24,049 bases of DNA from Candidatus Pacearchaeota archaeon. Lineage in GTDB: Archaea; Nanobdellota; Nanobdellia; Pacearchaeales; GW2011-AR1. The translations under genes were made by a program, and so were the position numbers. Under the pieces are notes generated by a model, which saw nothing but the letters and a program-made list of their open reading frames with translations, was not told the origin of the DNA and searched no databases. The DNA lies in assembly GCA_016181905.1 (NCBI GenBank), contig JACOYM010000073.1, positions 1 to 24,049 of the forward strand. The letters are read 5' to 3'. Shown in pieces: positions 1 through 7,485 of this stretch (the first letter of the stretch is position 1; every line of letters starts with the position of its first letter).

Positions 1-600
1 AATTATAGCCATAGAAACTCTTGTCTTACCTGTTCCTGTTGCCATGTTAATCAATGCTTTTCTGTTTCCTTTTTCTAAATGGTCTAATATTTGTTTAACA
101 GCCTCTACATTTCTCGACCTGTCCACTATTTTAGGATTAATGCCAATATTAGATAACTTTTGTCTTTCTTTAGCAAGTTGTGTTCTTCTTTGCAAATCCT
201 TTTGAGAAAATGGCCCAGATATTTCACGAGTAGGATAGCCTTTTTCTTTAAAGAACCATTTTTGTCCATTTGTTAAAAATATTGGAACTGTAAAACTTAT
301 TTGAGACTCTATATCTTTTTGATAAGTTGTTGCTTGAATACTTCCCTTTTCTGCATCTAATGAAAATCTTTTAGCCTCAATTATTGCCAAAGGATTTTTA
401 TGTTCATCTAACAAAACATAATCAATAAACCTTCCTTCTTCTTTTCCTTCCCCCCTCTTAATTTCATATCTTTTAATTTTAAAATCCGATTTGACAGAAT
501 TAACCTCTCTCTTAATGTACTCTTCTTTCCAGCCAGCATCCCCTGTTAACCAAGGGTCTATAATTTTCTCTCGCGTTTCTTTCTCTGATAAATCTGTCAT
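1..600 (-). CDS. hsdR: Type I restriction endonuclease R subunit (HsdR), N-terminal part, cut by window edge
   Basis: The frame is open from an ATG at 600 to the window edge, giving 200 residues. An N-terminal PD-(D/E)xK nuclease fold is suggested by IDYVLLDEHKNPLAIIEAKR (about residues 59-78), with the Asp and the E-A-K catalytic triad. A helicase Walker A motif, ATGTGKT, lies near residues 188-194, where HsdR-type translocases place it. HsdR cleaves unmodified DNA after ATP-driven translocation, in a complex with HsdM and HsdS. Neither partner is visible; they may lie beyond the edge. The protein should be several times longer. An orphan HsdR-like helicase-nuclease is the alternative. The family call is firm; completeness and activity cannot be judged. 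Confidence 0.85.
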   Translation of the reverse strand, partial: MTDLSEKETREKIIDPWLTGDAGWKEEYIKREVNSVKSDFKIKRYEIKRGEGKEEGRFIDYVLLDEHKNPLAIIEAKRFSLDAEKGSIQATTYQKDIESQISFTVPIFLTNGQKWFFKEKGYPTREISGPFSQKDLQRRTQLAKERQKLSNIGINPKIVDRSRNVEAVKQILDHLEKGNRKALINMATGTGKTRVSMAII

Positions 601-634
601 CTTCTCATAAGAAATCTCCTCCTTATAATTTTAA
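597..634 (-). promoter_or_regulatory. Start region of hsdR: TATA-like box, strong SD and three-codon leader ORF
   Basis: On the minus strand AATTATAA (630-623) lies about 27 nt before the hsdR ATG, which suits leaderless transcription. The same stretch has a strong Shine-Dalgarno-like GGAGGAG (622-616). That is too far from the hsdR ATG but well spaced (7 nt) from another ATG at 608, which opens ATG AGA AGA TGA. The TGA of this Met-Arg-Arg mini-ORF overlaps the hsdR start as ATGA. Either the TATA reading or the coupled-leader reading may be right. Confidence 0.4.
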
Positions 635-711
635 CCCTTTCTCTTCTCTCCCCCTTTCATCTCGCCCTCAGGCTCGCCTCTTCAAGAGCCATTTCCAAAT
701 GGGCTTGATGA

Positions 712-909
712 TTATCTTTTATTCTTTAATTTCTTCAGAATTTCAGCTCTTTCTTCCGCCTGCTTTTCATACCTCTCTTTTTCCCCTGCCCAGTATGCCG
801 GGGTCGTGTCTTTTTCGCCTTTTTCTGTTTCTATTTTTTCCTTATGCTTCTCAGCTTGTTTTATCAAGCCATCTATCTGTTTTATTAATCTTTTCTTTCT
901 CGAAGCCAT
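712..909 (-). CDS. Small charged coiled-coil protein, unknown function
   Basis: This 65-residue protein is rich in Lys and Glu, predicted almost wholly helical, with a hydrophobic heptad-like pattern across most of its length and one Trp-containing break (PAYWAG, about residues 37-42). I recognise no family. Its ATG lies inside the last codons of the upstream nucleotidyltransferase gene, a 25-nt overlap, so the two are probably translated from one message. That placement suggests a partner of the nucleotidyltransferase, but this is inference. It is short enough that a chance ORF cannot be excluded. Confidence 0.55.
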   Translation of the reverse strand: MASRKKRLIKQIDGLIKQAEKHKEKIETEKGEKDTTPAYWAGEKERYEKQAEERAEILKKLKNKR

Positions 910-1673
910 TTTTTTAGTTTAATAACCTCTTTGTCAGCATAATCAGCTATTTTTTCCGCTTCTTCAACAAGCAGTTCATTCCTTACCCTTTCATTATTCT
1001 TTGACCTTAAGTAGCCTTCATAAGCCTTTAAAGAGCCGCTAATTCTCCTGACTAATCTCAAAAAAACAATTTTTCTCCATGCTTCATCCTTCTTCATACA
1101 GCTAAGAATATACAAAGACCTAAGCCTTAAGATAAGGATATAAGCAACATTATCACTCATATAATTTTCACCAGCTTTTTTATATAAACTAATGTCTTCT
1201 TTTATCTTTTTTATCCTGGATTTTGTTGTATCTACATACCACTTTAAATTTTTCTTAGTAAGAGAAGTATTGAGATATCCTTTAATCAGGGCATCATTGA
1301 TAATAACCTCTGCTTCTTTAATCATGGGCAACAGGGGCAAAATATTAGTTTTAAGCTGTTTTTCTGCATTCTCTTTAGAGACTAATATGATTTCATATCT
1401 CCCTTTTTTAATCTTCTTATTAATAGAATCTGTTATGGCTAAAATATCAACATCACTCTCAATTGTCTGCTCGTTCCTTGCATAACTTCCTGTAATATAA
1501 GCCCCTAACAAGTTTTTTAATAAATTTTCCTCGATTAAAATTTCTAAAACTTCTTTTTTAATATTCAGGGGCTGTAAAATCACCTTTACCTGGGTGTTTA
1601 GCCATTCTTTAGGCAGCAGCACCCCTGCCGAATTTCCAACCTTAATGGTATTTTTGATTATCTCATTTTCCAT
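885..1673 (-). CDS. AbrB/MazE-like domain fused to MNT-type nucleotidyltransferase and helical C-terminal domain
   Basis: The protein has 262 residues from the ATG at 1673. A longer frame from 1721 is open, but a TATA box 26 nt before 1673 favours the shorter form. Residues about 6-38 (KVGNSAGVLLPKEW) look like a swapped-hairpin AbrB/MazE DNA-binding domain. Residues 58-80 carry the minimal nucleotidyltransferase signature GS-x10-D-x-D (G62, S63, D74, D76), with E94 as a possible third carboxylate. The remaining ~110 residues are helical and lack a clear HEPN RNase motif (Rx4-6H). MNT proteins are often antitoxins that modify HEPN toxins; here a DNA-binding domain is on the same chain. It overlaps the 65-aa gene downstream and neighbours hsdR, so a defence or toxin-antitoxin role is plausible but unproven. 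Confidence 0.8.
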   Translation of the reverse strand: MENEIIKNTIKVGNSAGVLLPKEWLNTQVKVILQPLNIKKEVLEILIEENLLKNLLGAYITGSYARNEQTIESDVDILAITDSINKKIKKGRYEIILVSKENAEKQLKTNILPLLPMIKEAEVIINDALIKGYLNTSLTKKNLKWYVDTTKSRIKKIKEDISLYKKAGENYMSDNVAYILILRLRSLYILSCMKKDEAWRKIVFLRLVRRISGSLKAYEGYLRSKNNERVRNELLVEEAEKIADYADKEVIKLKKWLRERKD

Positions 1674-1676
1674 GAT

Positions 1677-1704
1677 GTTATAACAAGTTATAACTTTATA
1701 AACC
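1677..1704 (-). promoter_or_regulatory. Promoter with TATA box and two tandem GTTATAAC palindromes
   Basis: On the minus strand TTTATAAA (1702-1695) lies about 26 nt before the ATG at 1673. Between them are two copies of the perfect palindrome GTTATAAC (1694-1687 and 1684-1677), spaced exactly 10 bp, one helical turn. They cover the expected transcription start, where a repressor would block the polymerase. The encoded AbrB-like domain is a natural candidate ligand (inference). Confidence 0.55.
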
Positions 1705-1747
1705 TTTCGTTTTCTTTTCACCTCTCCTTACTTTCCGCTCTCCCCCC

Positions 1748-2962
1748 TTACTCCCACCTCAACGCGTCAACAGGCTTCAGCCTTGAGGCCTGGATGGCCG
1801 GCATCACGCCGGACAGGGCGCCTATGGCAAATGAGAAGAACAGGGCGCCTGCAACCAGCGCCAAGCTGAAGGATGCCTTTAATAGCCCTGTTCCAAGGGC
1901 TGCTGCAGCAATGTACTCTGCAGCCTTGCTTATCCCAAATCCCAATACTATGCCAATAGCCCCCCCAACCAAGCCGAGCATTCCGGATTCAAACAGGAAC
2001 AATAAAAGAACATCAGAATTCTTCGCGCCTATTGCCTTTAGTGTCCCAATCTCCCTTGTCCTCTCCAAAACAGCAGTATACATTGTGTTCATTATTCCCA
2101 CACCCCCAACAAGCAGCGAGATTGCAGCAATGCCCACTAACACAGCATTTACAATCCCAAACACATTTGAAAATGCCTGAAGAATCTGCTCAGATGTTGA
2201 AACAGCAAATGTCTTTGGCTCCTCGCTCTTCTTCTCATTCCTGTAGTCCTTTAATTTATCCTATATCCTTTCTGCAACCCCTGTGACATTTGTGCCTGCC
2301 TTTGCCTTGATAAATATCATTGATATAATCTTCTCCTCTCCAGACAATTGCCTTAAATTATCAAGCGTCATGATGATTGAGCTGTCATCAGGAGTGCCCA
2401 TCTTTTTTAAGATTCCTATAATCTCAAATGTCTCGCCATTTATTTTAACACTGCTTCCGGCATTAATCGCTTTGCCGAAATCCTTGTTTGCTGTATTATA
2501 GCCTATTACAAGCTTGTTTTTATCATTCTTTTCAAGCTGCCTTCCCCTGTCAAATTCAAGAGAACTTTCAAATATCTTATTGTATTCGTCAGGCACAATT
2601 CCAGAAACCAACACAGCCTGTTTTTCTTTCTTGAATTCTATCTCCAGAGATTTTATCAGAAAAGGAGATGCCATATCAACACCATTAACCTTTCTGATAA
2701 TCTCAACATCCTTTTCAGTCAGGGGAAATGATGAAAGCTCAGATGCAACAGGCGAAACAATAATCCCTGCCTTTCCCAGCACAGTTATTGTGTCTGTTCC
2801 AAGCGTCTCAAACTGCTCTGATATTGACTCCTGCAAGCCCTGCCCGATGCTTATAAGCGAGACAACAGCCATTATGCCGATGAATATCCCAATCATCGTC
2901 AGCCAGCTTCTCAGCCTTCTTCTTTTAAGGTTGTTCAGGGCGAGAAACAAAAGGTCTTTCAT
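1748..2962 (-). pseudogene. MacB/FtsX-family ABC transporter permease, interrupted by an in-frame TAG
   Basis: The frame from ATG 2962 to TAA 1748 is continuous (404 codons before the stop, normal for the family) apart from one TAG at 2261-2263. The N-terminal half has a first membrane helix (about residues 20-43) and a MacB periplasmic-core-like extracytoplasmic domain. After the TAG the same frame gives the FtsX domain with three membrane helices and the family sequence VGGVGIMNTMYTAVLERTREIG. A Shine-Dalgarno-like GAGGAG sits about 9 nt before the start. It is the last gene of the operon whose ATPase is at 5075-5749 and would form the membrane half of that transporter. No base is gained or lost, so this is a point nonsense mutation, a sequence error, or a read-through codon. 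At least three other genes here end in TAG, so general reassignment is unlikely. Confidence 0.85.
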
Positions 2963-2983
2963 CTTAAATACTCCTCATAATTT

Positions 2984-3619
2984 TTACAATTTTAATATTA
3001 TATCCTCAAGAACTTTTTTAGCAGCAGATAAAAAGTTGCCGGCAATAAAAATCCTGCCTGAATACTGCTCCTTCATTCTTCTCACTTTATCTTCTTCTCT
3101 TTTTCCATGCCCTGTGAGAAGTAATATACCCTTGCCATTCGCGTTTAATCCTGCCTGCACATCACTTGATTGATCCCCTATAAAATATATCTGGGAATTA
3201 TCCAGGTTTAATCTCAAATCATGACATGCCCGCTTTAGCATCCCTATTCCCGGCTTTCTTAAATCTTCTTCCTTTACCCAGGGATTTGTTAGAGGAAGGC
3301 ATTTCTCAATTGCATAGTCCCTTCCGACAAAGGGGCAGTAATGCCAGCCATCAACGACAGCTCCTTCTGCCTTCAGCCTTTTGTCAATCTCCCAGTTTAT
3401 CTCCTCAACCCTTTTGCAGTCAAAATATCCTCTTGCAACCCCTGACTGGTTTGAAGCAATAATAACATTTAATTCATGCCCTTTCAGCAGTTTAATCCCC
3501 TCTACAACCCCATTATAAATATCAATTTGTTTCTTCCAGTCTTCTTTTTTGCCAAAATACCCATCATCTTTAATTATTGTCCCGTCCCTGTCTATTCCGA
3601 CTAAAATATGTTTTTTCAT
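2984..3619 (-). CDS. HAD-superfamily phosphatase, GmhB/histidinol-phosphatase type
   Basis: The protein has 211 residues with all HAD motifs: DRDGT (10-14, D10 nucleophile and D12 acid/base), SNQSG (56-60), RKPG (121-124, motif III lysine) and GDQSSD (148-153, metal-binding acids). Motif placement matches D-glycero-D-manno-heptose 1,7-bisphosphate phosphatases and the histidinol-phosphatase branch. The zinc loop of that family (C-x-H...C-x-C) is only partly kept, with C95 and C107, so a metal site may be lost or altered. The natural substrate, a sugar or polyol phosphate, is not predictable. It lies 5 nt after the COG1361-like gene and 21 nt before the permease, inside the transporter operon. 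That may mean a link to surface glycans, but may equally be chance. Confidence 0.82.
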   Translation of the reverse strand: MKKHILVGIDRDGTIIKDDGYFGKKEDWKKQIDIYNGVVEGIKLLKGHELNVIIASNQSGVARGYFDCKRVEEINWEIDKRLKAEGAVVDGWHYCPFVGRDYAIEKCLPLTNPWVKEEDLRKPGIGMLKRACHDLRLNLDNSQIYFIGDQSSDVQAGLNANGKGILLLTGHGKREEDKVRRMKEQYSGRIFIAGNFLSAAKKVLEDIILKL

Positions 3620-3624
3620 CCTGC

Positions 3625-4506
3625 TTACACCTGCCTTGCTGCTTTTTGCCTTCTTCTCTTTCTTATAATCCTGTAAAGGATATAAGCAAGAATCAAAACC
3701 GCGATTGTTATTATAATTGCAAAGGTATTGCTTCTCTTTATCAATCCAAGCGAGATTGCCTCTTCCTTGCTGTATGCATTTATCCCCAGGCTCTTTGTTT
3801 CCTTTAGCTCATTGTTTGCAGCATCCCTGTATTTAAGCTCGACAGGCAGGTTTAACACGCCTGGCGCATTATCCGAAACAAAAATCTTAAACTCTGCGCT
3901 GTCAAAATTATCAGAACTCAGCTCGCCGACATAAATCTCCTGCTGTGAAAGCATATCTGTTCCTATCACATCATTAAGCTTTATCGTTAAAAGCTTTACA
4001 TCGCTTAATCCATTGTTAATTATTTTAATGCTTAGTGTATTGCTCTGCCCTTTAATCAGTATAGAATCCTCTGCTGTGATATAAAGTGCAGGCTTGGCAT
4101 TCACGCTCAATGAGATTAGGCTTGGCTTTTTAACCTCTGTCCTATTGTCAGTATATTTTATCATGACAGGGATTTTATACACCCCTGGCTTTGCGTCAGA
4201 AAGCGCAATCACGCTGAAGATTAATGTCTTGCTCTTCTCGCTTCTGAGCTCATCAATAGACATCTCTGCTCCAGAGCCATAGGGAGCAAGAGGCAGGTTT
4301 TCTGAGCTGAAATCAAGATAAATCTCAATGTCGCTTAATGTCCTGTCAAAATTATTCTTCAAGTCTATTGTTATCTCTGCTGTTCCTCCCGGAGCAATCT
4401 CGCTTGGAGAGACATCAACAGAAGAGATTGTCAATGCATCTGCAAACTGCACTGCTGATAAAATCAGCAGAAATGATATAAAAAATATAATTAATTTTGA
4501 GTTCAT
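3625..4506 (-). CDS. Secreted, C-terminally membrane-anchored COG1361-like surface protein
   Basis: The 293-residue protein starts with a signal peptide (about 1-24, ending ADA), followed by two Ig-like beta domains (about 27-135 and 140-245) with the pattern 'PGGTAEITIDLKNNFDRTLSDIEI', typical of archaeal S-layer-associated COG1361 proteins. It ends with one membrane helix (about 262-283) and a basic cytoplasmic tail (RKRRRQ). The bulk is therefore outside the cell. Genes of this type often sit with MacB-like ABC transporters in archaea, and this operon shows the same pairing, so it may act as an exported or periplasmic-side partner of the transporter. Its start overlaps the preceding gene by ATGA, implying translational coupling. 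Confidence 0.75.
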   Translation of the reverse strand: MNSKLIIFFISFLLILSAVQFADALTISSVDVSPSEIAPGGTAEITIDLKNNFDRTLSDIEIYLDFSSENLPLAPYGSGAEMSIDELRSEKSKTLIFSVIALSDAKPGVYKIPVMIKYTDNRTEVKKPSLISLSVNAKPALYITAEDSILIKGQSNTLSIKIINNGLSDVKLLTIKLNDVIGTDMLSQQEIYVGELSSDNFDSAEFKIFVSDNAPGVLNLPVELKYRDAANNELKETKSLGINAYSKEEAISLGLIKRSNTFAIIITIAVLILAYILYRIIRKRRRQKAARQV

Positions 4507-5060
4507 TTTGGTATTATTAACTCCGCCACCCAGTCTTGAGAGAAAACATTACACCTCCCATTTACATCTATTTGTTCGCTTCCTTTAGCTCTAATGAGAT
4601 TATTCTCAGCATACGAGATTATGTCATGATGATAATACTTGAACCTGCCCCTTTCAAAAAATCTAGGCCCTCTGAAAGGAATTTCTCTTGGAACATTTGA
4701 TAGTGCCTCTTTCAGAAAAATAAATGTCTCTTTTGCTAATTTTTCATCCTTATTGCTTATATCTGCCATTCCATCTTTGTTTAACATCCCCCCAGAATAA
4801 GCCATCTGCCATATCCTCTGCCCATTTTTGTTTTTCCATTTTACTAACTCCCTTCCAGGAGCTTGGCAATACCCTGCATAATTATCTTCATAATAAAAAT
4901 TTCCTTTCTGAAATGTTAATAGTTTTGAGCCATCAGGCAGGATAGTCTCTTTTCCGTTTCCAGCATAGCAGTTCTTCTTGCCTTCAACTATAAAATCTCT
5001 CAGCTCTTCCAAATCAATCTCTAATCTGCCCAGTTTTATTATGTTTTTCATTTTTTGCAT
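4503..5060 (-). CDS. DUF5680-domain protein, unknown function
   Basis: The 185-residue soluble protein matches my memory of the DUF5680 pattern: an early FIVEGKKNCYAG (about 23-34), a middle YYEDNYAGYCQAPGRELV and IWQMAYSGGM, then a late helical part with VPREIPFRGPRFFERGRFKY, usually a conserved P-x-RGP motif. No catalytic residues are known to me for this family. Two starts are possible: ATG at 5060 or at 5051. The sequence AAGG lies a suitable distance before the latter, which I think slightly more likely. It sits 14 nt after the ABC ATPase gene and overlaps the next gene by 4 nt, firmly inside the operon, yet nothing in the sequence shows a transport role. Confidence 0.7.
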   Translation of the reverse strand: MQKMKNIIKLGRLEIDLEELRDFIVEGKKNCYAGNGKETILPDGSKLLTFQKGNFYYEDNYAGYCQAPGRELVKWKNKNGQRIWQMAYSGGMLNKDGMADISNKDEKLAKETFIFLKEALSNVPREIPFRGPRFFERGRFKYYHHDIISYAENNLIRAKGSEQIDVNGRCNVFSQDWVAELIIPK

Positions 5061-5074
5061 CCTTGCTGTTTTAT

Positions 5075-5749
5075 TTATTTCTCAATCCTCCCATCCTTTA
5101 TCCTTATTGTTCTTTTTGCATATCCTGCAATCTCTGGCTCGTGCGTAACCATTATGATTGTCTTTCCCTTTTTGTTCAAGCCCTCAAGCAGGCTGACAAT
5201 CTCTTTTCCTGTCTTTGTGTCCAAATTTCCTGTTGGCTCGTCTGCCAGTATAATCTCCGGGTCATTTGCCAAAGCCCTTGCAATAGCAACCCTTTGCCTT
5301 TCTCCTCCTGAAAGCTGGTTAGGCAGGTGGCTTAACCTGTGCCCTAATCCAACCTCTTTCAATAAATCCCCAGCTCTTTCCCTTCTGTTTTTAAGAGGAA
5401 CATTCTGGAACATCATTGGAAGCATGACATTCTCCAAGGCTGTCAATGTAGGAATCAGGTTAAAGCTCTGGAAAACAAAGCCAATCTTCCTGCCCCTTAT
5501 TACTGCCAGCTCTGAATCTGAAAGCCTTTCTATGTCATGCCCATCTAAAAAAATACTGCCAGAGCTCGCCAAGTCCAGCGCCCCTAAAAGATGCATTAAT
5601 GTAGACTTGCCGCTTCCGCTCGGCCCAATCACTGCAACAAACTCGCCTTTCTCTATGCGTATGCTTGCATTCTCAACAGCATGTATTATTGCATCTCCCA
5701 TGACATAGTTCTTGTGAACATTCTCAAGCTGGATTATATTTTGTGGCAT
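5075..5749 (-). CDS. ABC transporter ATP-binding protein, MacB/LolD family
   Basis: The 224-residue protein is full length for this family. It has Walker A GPSGSGKST (42-50), Q-loop Q94, signature LSGGERQR (146-153), Walker B IILADE (166-171), the EPTGNLD D-loop and switch His H203. The sequence around TGNLDTKTG is typical of LolD/MacB/FtsE-type ATPases, which drive mechanotransmission by MacB/FtsX permeases rather than classic substrate passage through the membrane. The matching permease is at 1748-2962, three genes downstream, and is broken by a TAG. If that permease is dead, this ATPase has no visible partner here. It starts 2 nt after the preceding gene's stop. Confidence 0.93.
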   Translation of the reverse strand: MPQNIIQLENVHKNYVMGDAIIHAVENASIRIEKGEFVAVIGPSGSGKSTLMHLLGALDLASSGSIFLDGHDIERLSDSELAVIRGRKIGFVFQSFNLIPTLTALENVMLPMMFQNVPLKNRRERAGDLLKEVGLGHRLSHLPNQLSGGERQRVAIARALANDPEIILADEPTGNLDTKTGKEIVSLLEGLNKKGKTIIMVTHEPEIAGYAKRTIRIKDGRIEK

Positions 5750-5751
5750 TT

Positions 5752-6471
5752 TTAATCCTCAACAAATATCTGTTTTCTTATCTCATCCGGCATAAAATAA
5801 AGAAGAGGGCCAAATCCATTTCCAAAATTTTCACTTATTCCTCCTAAAAATGAATCATCATGCTCTTTAGTCCATGGAGCTATCTTGCTATATCTCTTTT
5901 CAGCTTCTTTATCACCATACTTAAATGCTTTTCTAGCTAAACTAGCAATATTTTCTTTTACACCATTCCTGTAGAAATCAATCTCATCAAGACTCTTTCT
6001 AACATCCCCCAACCTTCTGTAAAAATAGGGCATGTTTTCTTTATCATTCATTAAATATTCGGGTAATTTCACTATTTTTCCTTTTGATTTTGATTCATGA
6101 ATGATAAATTCTCTCCATTTCGGAGATTTAATTCCAATCACCCCGTATTTTGCAGGTATTATATTTGCTAAATCATATCTTATATATAATCCTGAAAAAC
6201 TCTTGCCAACCTGCGACCATATAGAGATTATATCCAAGGGCTTTAGTGAAAATTCATCCAGCTCATTTATCTTATCTGCCAAAGGGGCTATATTTTGCTT
6301 TAAGAATTCTTGAGCCAATTTGTTATCCTGCCAGACTTTCACATATTCTTCATTAAATTGCTTGCAATAATCCTGCATGCTAATTAAAACCTGCACAACT
6401 GGATGGTTAACATCTAATTTAGCTGCTTCAATATGCTCCTTTGTCAATATTGGCTCTTCCATTTTAATCAT
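5752..6471 (-). CDS. Unknown soluble protein, first gene of the transporter operon
   Basis: I do not recognise this 239-residue protein. It has no signal peptide or membrane helix, is mostly helical by composition, is rich in Lys, Glu and aromatic residues, and has a C-terminal acidic end (QIFVED). The ATG at 6471 has a Shine-Dalgarno-like GGGAGG about 8 nt upstream; a second ATG three codons in is possible. It begins the six-gene minus-strand run, only 2 nt from the ABC ATPase, so co-expression is nearly certain. The insertion sequence sits just upstream and may have displaced distal promoter elements. Confidence 0.7.
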   Translation of the reverse strand: MIKMEEPILTKEHIEAAKLDVNHPVVQVLISMQDYCKQFNEEYVKVWQDNKLAQEFLKQNIAPLADKINELDEFSLKPLDIISIWSQVGKSFSGLYIRYDLANIIPAKYGVIGIKSPKWREFIIHESKSKGKIVKLPEYLMNDKENMPYFYRRLGDVRKSLDEIDFYRNGVKENIASLARKAFKYGDKEAEKRYSKIAPWTKEHDDSFLGGISENFGNGFGPLLYFMPDEIRKQIFVED

Positions 6472-6561
6472 CCCTCAATCCTCCCAGAATAAGCCCTGAG
6501 GCGCTACCACCTCTTAATTCTGATGAATTTTTGGCTTAAATAACTTTCGGTAGAAAGTTTT
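6472..6561. promoter_or_regulatory. Upstream region of the transporter operon with a hairpin beside the IS end
   Basis: On the minus strand GTTATTTAAGCC (about 6545-6535) is a possible TATA-like box for the operon, with a Shine-Dalgarno-like GGGAGG before the first ATG. A perfect 7-bp inverted repeat, AACTTTC (6542-6548) and GAAAGTT (6553-6559) with a GGTA loop, lies 2 nt outside the left IS end. Confidence 0.35.
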
Positions 6562-6574
6562 AAATGTGATGTCC
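6562..6574 (+). repeat. Left terminal inverted repeat of the IS
   Basis: AAATGTGATGTCC, perfectly complementary to 7486-7498. Confidence 0.85.
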
Positions 6575-6632
6575 TGAAATAGGTTTACATTTACCCTTTT
6601 TCTAATTTAGTTCATAAAGGAGGTAATGAACT

Positions 6633-7475
6633 ATGTTAAATTTTAGAAAAAGGCTATGGATTGTAAAACAAAAAGAAGCAGGACATCTTACCGATACAGA
6701 GATAGCAGATTCACAAGGAACTACAAGGATGACCATTAACAATTTATGGAGAGCATACAAACAACAAGGAATAGAAACTCTTAAGGACAAAATTAAAGGC
6801 AGGAAAGCAGACAAAATTCCAGAAAGAGTAATGCAAGCAATCTTTGAAAAGAGAAAGCAAGGTTATGGTATAAGGGCAATTGAAGGCTTGCTTTCTATCG
6901 ACGGAATAAAGGTAAGCCACAATAAAATACATCGAGTTTTGAAGCAAGAGGGTTTAGTAATCTCAGAACCAAAGAAAGCTAGAAGAAAGCATTACATCAG
7001 GTGGGAAAGAAAGCATAGCAACAGCTTATGGCAGACAGATTTCTGCTGGCAAGAGAAACTTCAATGCTGGATTATTGCCTATCTTGATGACCACTCAAGA
7101 TTTATCGTCGGTGCAACTTACACAAAAATTGCAACAACAGAAGTTGCAATTAACTTGTTTGATAAAGCAAGAGAAAAGTATGGGCTGCCAAGAGAGACAT
7201 TAAGCGATAGAGGAACTCAGTTTTATTCTGTTCTCGGGGGCAAATCGGCTTTTCTTAAGTATATGGAAAGCTTAGGAGTAATTCATATATATGCCTCTGT
7301 GAAAAAGCCAACAACCTGTGGGAAGCTTGAAAGATTTTGGCTTACACATAATCGAGAAAGATGGAAATTCTCTTCTTTACAGAATTTTATTGAATTTTAT
7401 AACTACAAGAGACCGCATATGTCTCTTGACTATCTAACACCTTACGAGGTCTACACCAGAGACCTCAAGGTGTAA
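6633..7475 (+). CDS. IS481-family DDE transposase
   Basis: The 280-residue protein has an N-terminal helix-turn-helix (about 18-45, LTDTEIADSQGTTRMTINNL), a second winged-helix or HTH_29-like part (about 60-110) and an rve integrase core. The DDE triad is D136 (WQTDFCW), D192 (LSDRGTQF) and E233 (CGKLERF). The tail FYNYKRPHMSLDYLTPYEVY is typical of IS481/IS3 integrases. The usual P-x-x-N-G-K-x-E-R reads PTTCGKLER, with Cys in place of Asn. A strong Shine-Dalgarno AAAGGAGGT (6616-6624) is 8 nt before the ATG, unlike the leaderless style of the chromosomal genes around it, which suits an element that moves between hosts. It looks intact. Confidence 0.92.
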   Translation: MLNFRKRLWIVKQKEAGHLTDTEIADSQGTTRMTINNLWRAYKQQGIETLKDKIKGRKADKIPERVMQAIFEKRKQGYGIRAIEGLLSIDGIKVSHNKIHRVLKQEGLVISEPKKARRKHYIRWERKHSNSLWQTDFCWQEKLQCWIIAYLDDHSRFIVGATYTKIATTEVAINLFDKAREKYGLPRETLSDRGTQFYSVLGGKSAFLKYMESLGVIHIYASVKKPTTCGKLERFWLTHNRERWKFSSLQNFIEFYNYKRPHMSLDYLTPYEVYTRDLKV

Positions 7476-7485
7476 AGTAATTATG

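Noticed and set aside
2261..2263. Frameshift in the permease gene
   Set aside because: Both halves are in the same frame (start-to-start distance 798 nt), so the break is a nonsense codon only.
6520..6578. Possible C/D-box sRNA (CTGA, TGATGA and CTGA in order)
   Set aside because: The last box lies inside the IS end and there is no convincing terminal stem or guide.
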